64,000 nt of DNA from CAZYFH01 sp965249175 (GTDB taxonomy: Bacteria; Acidobacteriota; Vicinamibacteria; Vicinamibacterales; UBA8438). Made by a program: the position numbers and the translations under genes. The notes beneath the pieces were generated by a model. It saw only the letters and a program-made list of their open reading frames with translations. It was not told where the DNA came from and searched no databases. Shown piece after piece: positions 18,096 to 26,786 of this stretch (the stretch's first letter is position 1; every line of letters starts with the position of its first letter). The stretch lies in assembly GCA_965249175.1 (NCBI GenBank), contig OZ252227.1:6448001-6512000 (forward strand). Reading direction: 5' to 3'.

Positions 18096-20170
18096 GCGCA
18101 CCCACCTGGTTCGTCCGGGCTCTCACGTTGGGCTTCCAGCTCGTCTGTTACGCGGAGAAATCCAAGGGACCGTCAGGTCCCGACGGGATCGGCTGGCCAC
18201 GCAAGACGGTCACGACGGTTGAAGGCTATGTCGACAGGCGTAATTGGGGCGCGCTCCTCGGCGTGGAGATCGCGCCAGGGCGCTTTCTCCACGCGGTCGA
18301 CTTCGACTGGGTGCTCGGGATCCCTCTCGGGGCACGCCTCCTGCCGTCGACCGCATGTGGTACGTCGCGTCCCTCGAAGTTGGTCTCGCAGGCCCTTTAC
18401 ACAACGGACCGCCCCCTCGTCACGCGGCAGTTCAAGGACGTCGATGGCGCGATGCTCGTCGAGCTGCGGGGGACCAAGGCCGACGGCTCACTCGGGTGCC
18501 AGAGCATGATCGCTGGCATCCATCCGGGCGGCGAGGAAGTCGAGCTGCGAGATGGCGCGCTCAGGCACGGCACGGGCGACGTCGTGGAGCGGCGCGCCGC
18601 GCTCTACGCGGTGGCGTGCCTGCTGCTCAAACACCTCGGTCACCGCGGCCTTCTGCACGAGCAGCGCCTCGAGGTAGCCGGGTTACTGCTCGCGGGCGGC
18701 GCGACGCAGGACGAGGCCATCGACGTTCTGGAGGCCGTGGCCGAAGCGTCGAGTAACGACGTCCGCGACGTCAGGGCCACGGTGCTCTCGACGGCTGCGC
18801 TTCGCGAACGCGGGCAGCCGCGTAGAGGGGGGCGCGCGCTTGCGAAGGCGATCGGTGACGACGGGCCGAAGATCGTCGCGAGGATTCGCGAGTGGCTCGG
18901 CGCGGGCGACGACTTCCGACGCACCGAGAAAGGTGTCGTCACCGCCGACCAGCAGAACGTCCGGCTCGCGCTCGAGAAGCTCGGGGTGAGGGCGGAGTGC
19001 GACCGGTTCTCGAACAAGGTCTTCGTCACGGCGCCCCCCGCGCCGCGTAGCGTCTGGAGCGACGAGCTGCTCGTGAAGACGCGGCTCCGCATCGACCGAG
19101 AGTTCCACTTCTTACCGACGAAAGACCTCGTCGACGACATCGTGCGCGACCTCGGTTGGGATCACGAGCGGCATCCGGTCCGCGAATACTTGGACGGTCT
19201 CACGTGGGACACCACGCCGCGACTCGACGCTTGGCTCGCCAGCTATGGCGGCGCGCCCGACTCGGCGTATACGCGCGCCGTCGGTGCCCTCGTCCTGATC
19301 GCGGCGGTGCGCCGCGTGCGTCAGCCAGGGTGCAAGTTCGACGAGCTGCTGGTGCTCGAGAGCGGCCAGGGCACCAACAAGTCAACGGCCCTGCGTGTCC
19401 TGTGCCGCGACGAGGGCTGGTTCTCCGACGATCTCCCACTGGGCGCCCGCTCCAAGGAAGTGATCGAGTCGACGCAGGGCAAGTGGTTGATCGAGGCCGC
19501 TGAACTCGTGGGAGGTCGCGACGTCGACAAGCTCAAAGCGTTTCTCAGTCGGCAGGTGGATGGCCCCGTCCGGTTGGCCTATGGTCGCGTCTCGACGGAG
19601 GTCACGCGGCAATTCACCGTGATCGGCACGACGAACAAGCTCCAGTACCTGAAGGACGCGACTGGGGCTCGACGTTTCTGGCCCGTTCGGATTCAGCGTT
19701 TCGACCTCGGCACTCTCCGACGCGACCGCGACCAGCTCTGGGCGGAGGCCGCGCACCGCGAGGCCGCGGGTGACTCGATCAGGCTGGACCCCACACTCTG
19801 GGACGCCGCGGCTGACGAGCAGGAGCGCCGGCGCGACGAGGATCCATGGGAACGCGTCATCGATGAACTCGTCGAGACGATCGAGGGGGAGGAGATAGAA
19901 GGCGACGACCCGAACGTCGTGCCAGTCAGCATGATCTGGGGCCGACTCGGCGGCGTTGAGTATCACGACAGGAGCTCGTCGGCCCGCGTCGCCGTCATCA
20001 TGCAACGCCGCGGATACACGGACAAGCGCAAGCGTCGGCCCTCGAGGGGGGCCACCCCGTGCTGGTGTTGGGTGAAGGGCGAGACGCAGGAGGAGCTCGA
20101 CCTGGGCCGTGCCACCCGTTCCGAGCGCGAGGACGCAGATCTGCCCGCAACGCAATGGAGCCCGTTCTGA
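18092..20170 (+). CDS. VapE-type primase-helicase of an integrative element
   Basis: ATG 18092 follows GGGAGG. The 692-residue protein has an N-terminal prim-pol-like region (about 1-180), a linker with RIREWLGAG, and a C-terminal virulence-associated-E helicase domain with Walker A ESGQGTNKST near residue 422, WLIEAAELVG, and the sensor-like TVIGTTNK plus ATGARRFWPV. Such proteins start replication of phage satellites and plasmids. It is followed at once by iteron-like repeats (20195-20269), which supports a replication role, and by terminase-type genes. Confidence 0.85.
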   Translation: MSAPTWFVRALTLGFQLVCYAEKSKGPSGPDGIGWPRKTVTTVEGYVDRRNWGALLGVEIAPGRFLHAVDFDWVLGIPLGARLLPSTACGTSRPSKLVSQALYTTDRPLVTRQFKDVDGAMLVELRGTKADGSLGCQSMIAGIHPGGEEVELRDGALRHGTGDVVERRAALYAVACLLLKHLGHRGLLHEQRLEVAGLLLAGGATQDEAIDVLEAVAEASSNDVRDVRATVLSTAALRERGQPRRGGRALAKAIGDDGPKIVARIREWLGAGDDFRRTEKGVVTADQQNVRLALEKLGVRAECDRFSNKVFVTAPPAPRSVWSDELLVKTRLRIDREFHFLPTKDLVDDIVRDLGWDHERHPVREYLDGLTWDTTPRLDAWLASYGGAPDSAYTRAVGALVLIAAVRRVRQPGCKFDELLVLESGQGTNKSTALRVLCRDEGWFSDDLPLGARSKEVIESTQGKWLIEAAELVGGRDVDKLKAFLSRQVDGPVRLAYGRVSTEVTRQFTVIGTTNKLQYLKDATGARRFWPVRIQRFDLGTLRRDRDQLWAEAAHREAAGDSIRLDPTLWDAAADEQERRRDEDPWERVIDELVETIEGEEIEGDDPNVVPVSMIWGRLGGVEYHDRSSSARVAVIMQRRGYTDKRKRRPSRGATPCWCWVKGETQEELDLGRATRSEREDADLPATQWSPF

Positions 20171-20194
20171 TGCCCCCCCTACATGGATCTGCTT

Positions 20195-20269
20195 GGAACG
20201 GTTGGAACAGTCGGAACAGAGCCCGAAAAGCCCCCCTCGATCCGTTCCGAGCAGCGTTCCAGGCGTTCC
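20195..20269 (+). repeat. Iteron-like repeats, candidate replication origin
   Basis: GGAAC occurs at 20195, 20204 and 20213, exactly nine bases apart. GTTCC, its inverted form, occurs at 20244, 20256 and 20265. The two triplets face each other across about 30 bases, directly downstream of the VapE-type gene, where satellite origins often lie. It falls in the 298-bp gap before the next gene; no other signal was seen in that gap. Confidence 0.5.
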
Positions 20270-20468
20270 GACCAGACGGCCCCCCTCGAGCGTCCGCCGC
20301 ACCCCAGTCCGCTCTGCCAAGCGACCGCCCACGGTCCTCGAGCCCCGCCGCGCAGCGGGCCTGGAAACCGCTGACACCGAACTTACACAGGCCGCTCGAG
20401 AGCTTGGAACCATTGGGGCAAATGAACGTGTGCCGGTCCCCACAACCGCCGCCTTCGGAGCACGACGC

Positions 20469-20999
20469 ATGGTAAAACCGGTTGACGGGAGCCAGACGCC
20501 TGGACTCGACACGGCGTCGACGGCCCCGGAGCACGCGACGTGCACCCGCTGCGGTCACGTCGGCCCCGCGGAGGGCAAGGGGCAGTGTGCGCAGTGCAAG
20601 TGCTGGCTGGGTGGCAACCTGGCCCGTCTGACTCACGGCGTCAAGCTGTTCGAGCGCCGGGGCGAGCTTCAGCCAGAGATTCGACAGGCGCTCAACGCGT
20701 TCCGAGACCAGCTCATCAGCGACCAGGGCGGCGAAGAGGAGCTGACAGCCGCACGTGCTGGCCTGATCGACAGGCTCGTGAGCGCACAGGCCGTGTTGGT
20801 GCTCCTCGAGTCTGACCTGGCCGCACGCGGGATGCTCACCCCGCGCGGCAGGCTGCGCACGACGTATGGCGCCTGGTTGTCCGCCCTCGATCGGTTTCAG
20901 CGACTCACCAAGGATCTCGGACTCGAGCGACGCGCCGTCAAGGTGCCGACCATCGAGGCGTATCTGGCACAGAAGGAACAGGTGCGCGATGCGAGCTGA
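20469..20999 (+). CDS. Zinc-ribbon protein, possible small terminase-like subunit
   Basis: ATG 20469 is chosen over earlier openings because the upstream frame is low-complexity. The 176-residue product has a four-cysteine ribbon CTRCGH...CAQCKCW near residues 22-41, then a helical part with LTPRGRLRTTYGAW and RFQRLTKDLGLE. That tail and the position two genes before the large terminase subunit suggest a P27-like small subunit, but this is inference. Confidence 0.5.
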   Translation: MVKPVDGSQTPGLDTASTAPEHATCTRCGHVGPAEGKGQCAQCKCWLGGNLARLTHGVKLFERRGELQPEIRQALNAFRDQLISDQGGEEELTAARAGLIDRLVSAQAVLVLLESDLAARGMLTPRGRLRTTYGAWLSALDRFQRLTKDLGLERRAVKVPTIEAYLAQKEQVRDAS

Positions 21000-21143
21000 C
21001 CGCCGCGACTTTTTCACTGGCAGGGGGGCCAAGGGAATACTCCGGGGCTCAGAACTTTTGTGGCCATTTTCAACCCTCGTCTCTCACTCCACGCCCCGCG
21101 ATGACCATACCGCGCGTTGCGTTGTACGCCGGAGGCCGATCCC

Positions 21144-21389
21144 ATGCCGCGACCACTGAATCTCCCAAACGCTCGAGTCGCCGCGTGGACCCGCGGCACC
21201 GGCGACGTCGAAGAGTGTCCGACCACGATGCGCGTGAGCGTCCATCACGCGATCGTCCGACACCCGCGGACACAGATCCCCGGTCACTCACTCGAGGTGG
21301 GTGACCTCCTGCACGACGGAACCACCTGGGTCAGCCTCGGTGAGGCGTCTGCCGCGTGGGTGGAGAGGATGCTCGATGACGTTGGTTGA
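21144..21389 (+). CDS. Small hypothetical phage-type protein
   Basis: ATG 21144 follows GGAGG with eight-base spacing; an earlier ATG at 21117 lacks one. The 81-residue product (MPRPLNLPNARVAAW...DDVG) has no recognised family. It overlaps the start of the terminase gene by 14 bases, so the two are coupled. Confidence 0.55.
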   Translation: MPRPLNLPNARVAAWTRGTGDVEECPTTMRVSVHHAIVRHPRTQIPGHSLEVGDLLHDGTTWVSLGEASAAWVERMLDDVG

Positions 21390-22827
21390 GGCGATGTCGG
21401 ATCCGTTGATCCTCGGCCGCGGCTTCGACGGACCCTCGTGGGAGCCGTGGAAAGATGTCGCGCGGGTCCTCGGCGGAGGCGACGCGCCGAGGAACGAGGA
21501 TCTCGTGCGTCGATGCACGGGTGGCCGGCCGCTCCCGACGGATCCGGTTCGCGAAGCCTTTCTGATCTGCGGCCGTCGCGCGGGCAAGAGCTACTTCACG
21601 GCGGCGCTGGCGACCCATCAAGCGTGCCTCGAGCGTTACGTGCTCAAACCGGGCGAGATGGGGACATTGATGGTGCTCGCGGCGGATCGGAAGCAAGCGC
21701 GCGTGCTCATGCGCTACATCAAAGCGAACTTTCAGAACTCAGAACTCCTCTCGCACATGATCGCCCGCGACACGCAGACCGAGATCGAGCTGTCGAACGG
21801 GATCACGATCGAGATCACGACGGCCAACTATCGCACCTTGCGCGGCTACACCGTCGTCGGCGCGATTTGCGACGAACTCGCCTTTTGGAGATCAGAAGAC
21901 TCGAGCAATCCTGATACTGAGGTGCTCAACGCGCTGCGGCCGGCGATGGCGACGGTGCCGAATGCCCGCCTGCTCTGCATCAGCTCCCCCTACTCAAGAC
22001 GCGGCGAACTGTGGAAGGCGTATCAGCGCGACTTCGGCAAAGACGGCGACGTGCTCGTGTGGCAGGCGGCGTCGACGGTGATGAATCCTCAGCTCCCACA
22101 GTCGATCATCGACGCGGCCTATCAGAAGGATCCGGTCTCCGCGGCGGCGGAATACGGCGCCGAGTTTCGAGGCGACCTCGAGACGTTCCTGATACCTGAG
22201 GCGGTGGAGGCGTGCGTCACAGCTGGCCTGAGAGAAAGGCCCGCTGCGCAGGGCGTCGCGTATCACGCCTTTCTCGACTTCGCGGGCGGCAGCGGCAACG
22301 ACTCCGCAACCCTGGCCATCGCCCACGCGGAGGGCGACACCCAGGTCCTCGACGTCGTCCGCGAGATTCGACCGCCGTTCTCCCCACAGCTGGCGTGCGA
22401 GGAGTTCGCGGCGACGCTCCACTTGTACGGCGTCAGTGCGGCAACCTCCGACAAGTGGGGCGGACAGTTCCCCGTCGAGCAGATGCGGAAGTTCGGGGTC
22501 CGACTGGAACCGTCCGCGCGACCGAAGAGCGACCTCTATCTGGCCCTGCTCCCGCTGGTGAACAGCGGGGCCGTCGCGCTGCTCGACCACGCACGGCTCC
22601 TCGCGCAGCTCGTCGGTCTGGAACGTCGGACCGGCCGCGGGCGAGACCACGTCGACCACGCGCCGGGGGCGCACGACGACGTGGCGAACGCGGTAGCCGG
22701 GGCGCTCGCCACGTCGCCGGGGCCGACGATCCGGGTCCGCTCGTTCCTGAGCGCGGACGAAGCGAACGTGCTCCAACGCACGCAAGCCGCGGCGATCGTC
22801 GCTCGATCAGATCTGCTTTTTCGTTAA
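21376..22827 (+). CDS. terL: Phage terminase large subunit
   Basis: ATG 21376 lies in the end of the previous gene; ATG 21394 is an alternative. The ATPase half shows a Walker A variant CGRRAGKS (about residue 65) and Walker B AICDELAFW (about 162). The nuclease half has AFLDFAGGSGND (about 298) and a terminal HDDVANAVAG-type Asp pair. Length of about 483 residues is typical. It cuts and pumps DNA into a procapsid. No capsid or portal gene follows in this element, which points to a satellite using another phage's heads. Confidence 0.9.
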   Translation: MTLVEAMSDPLILGRGFDGPSWEPWKDVARVLGGGDAPRNEDLVRRCTGGRPLPTDPVREAFLICGRRAGKSYFTAALATHQACLERYVLKPGEMGTLMVLAADRKQARVLMRYIKANFQNSELLSHMIARDTQTEIELSNGITIEITTANYRTLRGYTVVGAICDELAFWRSEDSSNPDTEVLNALRPAMATVPNARLLCISSPYSRRGELWKAYQRDFGKDGDVLVWQAASTVMNPQLPQSIIDAAYQKDPVSAAAEYGAEFRGDLETFLIPEAVEACVTAGLRERPAAQGVAYHAFLDFAGGSGNDSATLAIAHAEGDTQVLDVVREIRPPFSPQLACEEFAATLHLYGVSAATSDKWGGQFPVEQMRKFGVRLEPSARPKSDLYLALLPLVNSGAVALLDHARLLAQLVGLERRTGRGRDHVDHAPGAHDDVANAVAGALATSPGPTIRVRSFLSADEANVLQRTQAAAIVARSDLLFR

Positions 22828-23023
22828 CAGGGGAGGATTCACAATGAAACATGTGCCCTTCGACAAACCCAGGGCGGGCCTCACTCGTGATCTTCCCGGC
22901 GACCCTCCGGGGCCCGCGTCACGACGCTCGCGTCGGAAGACGCGGGTGCGATCACCCTCGACGAGACCACCGCGTCGATCGGGTTGCTCCGGCTCGCCGC
23001 AGCGCGGCGGAGACGACGCGACG

Positions 23024-23629
23024 ATGACCGATCCGGTGCGGGCCATGCGCGCGGCACAGTGCGTCGTGTTGCGAGACGAAAACGGGCGCGAGGTGAGCGC
23101 GCGGCTCTACTGGCAGTCGCCAGACATCGACGCCCGGGTCCTCCGGGTCGGCGACCGGCGGGTATGGTTTCCCCGCGGCTTGCCGCGGCGGTGGAGCACG
23201 TTCCTCTGGCGCGTGAGGAACCACGCGGGCTTCTGGCTGTCGGACGACCTGGCGCCGGCGTGGGGCGACCTGCGACGGCGCCTGGACGCGTTTCCGCAGG
23301 TGCGGCCGTGCCCGCGGCTCGTCTGGTCCGGCCTGCCGTGTCGCCTCGCGCGGGTGGATGCCGTGCTCCGGCGGTCGGCGATCGCGTGGCGGCTCACGTT
23401 CGTCCGTGAGACCACCGATCCGGACCAGCGGGCGACGCTGTCGATGACCGTCGCGCGCGGCACGCTCTGGAGCTGGCCGCGCGTATACCGGATGGGGCGC
23501 CGCCTCGGCCCCGGTGCGCTCGGGCCGTACAACCTGAGTCCGGACGAGTGGAACGACATCTTGGTTACGGCCATGGCGCTCGGTCGACCGGACGCCGACG
23601 TTGCGGCACGCGAGGGAGGCGCACCATGA
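23024..23629 (+). CDS. Hypothetical arginine/tryptophan-rich protein
   Basis: ATG 23024 (MTDPVRAMRAAQCVV) is preferred; the same frame is open back to 22844, but that part reads like random high-GC sequence. The 201-residue product has many Trp and Arg residues, e.g. RRVWFPRGLPRRWSTFLWR, and a tail NLSPDEWNDILVTAMALG. Family unknown. It ends in an ATGA overlap with the next small ORF. Confidence 0.5.
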   Translation: MTDPVRAMRAAQCVVLRDENGREVSARLYWQSPDIDARVLRVGDRRVWFPRGLPRRWSTFLWRVRNHAGFWLSDDLAPAWGDLRRRLDAFPQVRPCPRLVWSGLPCRLARVDAVLRRSAIAWRLTFVRETTDPDQRATLSMTVARGTLWSWPRVYRMGRRLGPGALGPYNLSPDEWNDILVTAMALGRPDADVAAREGGAP

Positions 23630-23709
23630 CGACGCACGTCGCCCTTCTCCGCCGGACGGGACGGCTTGATCTACGTATTCTAACGTCTATACTCTTGGAG
23701 GCCCCATGA
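23626..23709 (+). CDS. Small overlapping ORF (27 residues)
   Basis: ATG 23626 overlaps the upstream stop, and its own TGA overlaps the ATG at 23706. It reads MTTHVALLRRTGRLDLR... It probably serves to couple translation; function unknown. Confidence 0.35.
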   Translation: MTTHVALLRRTGRLDLRILTSILLEAP

Positions 23710-23879
23710 CGCGGCGGCGCAAGTACGCGTTCTACGCCGACGAGGACCAGCTCGCGGGGCTGAAGCGCATCAAGGCACGCGACGGGGTGCTCGAGAGCGA
23801 GACGATCCGCCGCGCGCTCGACGCGTGGCTTCGCAAGAAGGGCGTCGTAAAAGTGGACCGTAAGCGCAAGCGTTCTTGA
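23706..23879 (+). CDS. Ribbon-helix-helix DNA-binding protein (CopG-like)
   Basis: A TTGGAGG box precedes ATG 23706. The 57-residue product has a short strand RKYAFYADEDQLAGL, then KRIKARDGVLESETIRRALDAWL, the classic beta-alpha-alpha pattern of CopG/Arc repressors, and a basic tail. Likely a regulator of the element. Too short for many gene finders. Confidence 0.65.
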   Translation: MTRRRKYAFYADEDQLAGLKRIKARDGVLESETIRRALDAWLRKKGVVKVDRKRKRS

Positions 23880-24216
23880 AGGAGAGCGCGATTCACGGCG
23901 ACTCCTGAGCACCTGGGATTCTGAAGCGAGGTATCCGCGGTAGCCACATGCAACGGTTTCCGGACACAAGGGCGAATGACGACCGACGAACTACATCGAC
24001 TGCAGCGGACGTGGTCGACGGCGCGCTGTCGCTTCTGGACGAGAGCCAGCGGCGGACGGGAACCTCGTGTCAGTCCAGAGAAAGTGCCGGTGAACGAGGG
24101 GCCACCCACCGCCGTCGAGGGTGTCGTCGACGGCATTGTGAAAACGGTTCTCATTTTCAGAGCGAAAGTTGAAGACTCGTGGTCCCAACGCACACGTTGC
24201 CAGAGGAGGGACTCTG
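23880..24216. other. Intergenic, no gene seen
   Basis: Between the RHH gene and the integrase. Open frames here have no family signature. Only the GAGGAGG box before 24217 stands out. Confidence 0.5.
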
Positions 24217-25437
24217 ATGGGCAGCATCTATCAACGGCGAGTCAAGTTCTGCACGCGCTGTCACCGTCGCCTGGACCGGACCGAGGACCAGGAATCCTGT
24301 CGAGCTTCGGGACACGCGATCGAGACGCGCATCCTGTCGACGTGGTGGATTCAGTACCGCGTCGGCGGGCGCGCCCACAGCGAGTCGTCCCGCAGTAAGC
24401 GACGCGCCGAAGCGGTGGACCTCCTGAAGCGTCGCGAAGGGGACGCGGTGCGGGGGCTCCCGGTGAGCGCGAAGGTCGGCCAGCTTCGGCTCGAGGAGGC
24501 GGCTGAGGACCTCTTCAACGACTACCGTACGAACGGCAAGCGGTCCCTCGCGGACGTGAGGCGGCGCGTCGAGAAGCATCTCAAGCCGTTCTTCCGGAAC
24601 CGGCGGATGACCGCCATCACGACCGTCGACGTGCGCGCGTTTACCGCGACACGACAGGTGGCTAACGCCTCGAACGGCGAGATCAATCGTGAGCTGACTG
24701 CCCTTAAGCGCATGTTCAACCTCGCCGTCCAAGCCGGGAAGCTCCTCTTCAAGCCCTACATCCCGATGCTCCAGGAGCACAATGTCCGCCAGGGGTTCTT
24801 CGAGCGTGAGCAGTACGAGAGCATCCGGGCTCACCTACCGCCGTCGTTCCGCGGCGTGGCGGCGTTCGCGTTCGCGACCGGCTGGCGAGTGCCTAGCGAG
24901 ATCCTGCCGCTCGAGTGGCGGCAGATAGACTTCCGCGCCGCCGAGGTCCGGCTTGACCCCGGCACCACGAAAAACGACGAGGGTCGCGTCTTTCCCTTCA
25001 CGACGGAACTCCAGAGGATCCTCGAGGAACAACGGCGGCTTGCAGTCCGGTTGCGGGAAAAGGGTTTGATCGCGCGCTACGTGTTCTTCCACGTGGTCGA
25101 GATGAAGGACGGCACACTCGGGAAGAAGAGCGGTGCGCGGATCACGGGGAGCGGCTTCGACAAGGCGTGGCGACGGGCTCGCGATCAGGCCGGCTGTCCC
25201 GGCCTGATCCCCCACGACTTTCGCCGGACGGCCGTACGGAACCTCGAGCAGGCCGGCGTGCCGCGGTCGGTCGCCATGAAGCTGACCGGCCACAAGACCG
25301 AGTCCGTCTACCGCCGCTATGCTATCGTTAGCTCTGGGGATTTGCGGTCCGCGGCGCGCCAGCTTGACGCTTACACTTCCGCTTACACTCAGGGCATCGC
25401 GCGCACCGAGGCTAACACGGCCGCGCAGAATTCTTAG
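24217..25437 (+). CDS. Tyrosine-recombinase integrase next to tRNA-Ser
   Basis: The start at ATG 24217 is set by an AGAGGAGG box and the conserved MGSIYQRR opening. A Cys/His cluster (CTRCHRRL...C...H) near residues 12-32 is followed by a SAM-like core-binding domain and the catalytic domain: Arg near 223 (FATGWRVPSEI), HDFRR near 332, GHKTESVYRRY with the nucleophile Tyr near 364. Length is 406 residues. Its stop is 12 bases before tRNA-Ser, the likely attachment site. It probably mobilises the VapE/terminase element to its left. Confidence 0.9.
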   Translation: MGSIYQRRVKFCTRCHRRLDRTEDQESCRASGHAIETRILSTWWIQYRVGGRAHSESSRSKRRAEAVDLLKRREGDAVRGLPVSAKVGQLRLEEAAEDLFNDYRTNGKRSLADVRRRVEKHLKPFFRNRRMTAITTVDVRAFTATRQVANASNGEINRELTALKRMFNLAVQAGKLLFKPYIPMLQEHNVRQGFFEREQYESIRAHLPPSFRGVAAFAFATGWRVPSEILPLEWRQIDFRAAEVRLDPGTTKNDEGRVFPFTTELQRILEEQRRLAVRLREKGLIARYVFFHVVEMKDGTLGKKSGARITGSGFDKAWRRARDQAGCPGLIPHDFRRTAVRNLEQAGVPRSVAMKLTGHKTESVYRRYAIVSSGDLRSAARQLDAYTSAYTQGIARTEANTAAQNS

Positions 25438-25449
25438 GAAAGTCTCAAT

Positions 25450-25543
<94 letters not shown>

Positions 25544-25635
25544 TTTCTTTCTTTTTCCCAAGTGAGTTAGGCGTCCGAAGCCGACCGTGCCACTAGCCGG
25601 CGCCGTCGGACTGAACCGGGTGAGAATACACGAAG

Positions 25636-26709
25636 GTGAGCTATATCCGAGACGTGGGCGCGGCGGATGGCCGCGTTGGTCGCACGGGGTCGGTCGCGAG
25701 CGAGGGGTCCACGGCGTGGGAGTGGCGCACCCGCTTCTGGGCGCTCGTGTTCGCGGCGTTGACGTTGCTGGTGTCGGCGCTCGCGGCGTGGGTGGTCATC
25801 CGTAACGGATGGCCGGCGGCCACGACGCTCGCGCTCGCGCTCGTCCCCCCGTGCCTCGTCTACATCTGGCTCACGGGCAAGATCCGCCGGCGTCGAGCGA
25901 TCCTGGGTGCACCGTTTCCGCCGGAATGGGAGACCGTGCTGCAACGGGACGTGGTGTTCTTTCGGGCGCTCGACCCGACGGCGCAGCGTCGGTTCCGCCA
26001 GCAGCTTCAGGTGTTTCTGGGGGAGAAGCGAATCACCGGCGTCAGGAGCCGGCTCGACACGACCACACGGGTGCTGGCCGCCGTCAGCGCGATTATCCCG
26101 ATCTTCGGGTTCCCCGACTGGGAGTGGCACCAGATCAGCGAGATTCTGGTCTACCCGACCCGGTTCGACGGCGAATTCGACTTCGGCGACAAGCAGGACC
26201 ACAACATCCTGGGCATGGTGGGTACCGGAAGTCTCAACCGGCTGATGATCCTGTCCAAGCCAGATTTGATCCAGGGATTCCGGAACGCCGCCGACAAGCG
26301 CAATGTCGGGGTGCACGAGTTTGCGCACCTGGTGGACAAGACCGACGGTGTCATCGACGGCGTGCCGGGGATTGGGCTCGAGCGGCAGGCCGTCGAACCC
26401 TGGATCGATCTCGTGCGTCGGAAGATGGCGGAGATCGAGGACGGCAAGTCCGATATCAACCGGTATGGCCTGAAGAACGAGGCGGAGTTCTTCGCCGTCA
26501 CGTCGGAGTACTTCTTCGAACGCCCCGGTCTGATGCAGCGGAAGCATCCCGAGTTGTATCGAGCGCTCGCACGGGTGTTCAACCAAGATCTGCGCACTCG
26601 GGTGCACGCCATGCGTCGGGAGCGGGGCCGGGGCCGGCTGAAGTTCGGCCGCAACTCGCCGTGCCCTTGCGGGAGCGGGAAGAAGTTCAAGAAGTGCTGT
26701 CTGCAGTAG
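25636..26709 (+). CDS. M90 (MtfA-like) zinc metallopeptidase with C-terminal SEC-C motif
   Basis: GTG 25636 follows an AAGG box. Residues 30-80 contain two hydrophobic helices (FAALTLLVSALAAWVV, TTLALALVPPCLVYIW). The catalytic part carries VHEFAHLVD (an HExxH-type motif) near residue 230 and EFFAVTSEYFF near 290, where the third ligand is expected. The last 20 residues, PCPCGSGKKFKKCC, are a SEC-C zinc motif. MtfA relatives bind the Mlc repressor or act on small peptides; the fused membrane and SEC-C parts are unusual. Confidence 0.85.
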   Translation: MSYIRDVGAADGRVGRTGSVASEGSTAWEWRTRFWALVFAALTLLVSALAAWVVIRNGWPAATTLALALVPPCLVYIWLTGKIRRRRAILGAPFPPEWETVLQRDVVFFRALDPTAQRRFRQQLQVFLGEKRITGVRSRLDTTTRVLAAVSAIIPIFGFPDWEWHQISEILVYPTRFDGEFDFGDKQDHNILGMVGTGSLNRLMILSKPDLIQGFRNAADKRNVGVHEFAHLVDKTDGVIDGVPGIGLERQAVEPWIDLVRRKMAEIEDGKSDINRYGLKNEAEFFAVTSEYFFERPGLMQRKHPELYRALARVFNQDLRTRVHAMRRERGRGRLKFGRNSPCPCGSGKKFKKCCLQ

Positions 26710-26786
26710 GCAGGCTGTTGCCGTCGCGATCTCCGGTCAGCGTGGCTTACCTCATTCGAGCCCAATAGGCCGTTCATATCCTGGCC

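Noticed and set aside
22844..23023. N-terminal extension of the hypothetical protein at 23024
   Set aside because: Proline/arginine-rich random-looking sequence; a better start with normal composition follows at 23024.
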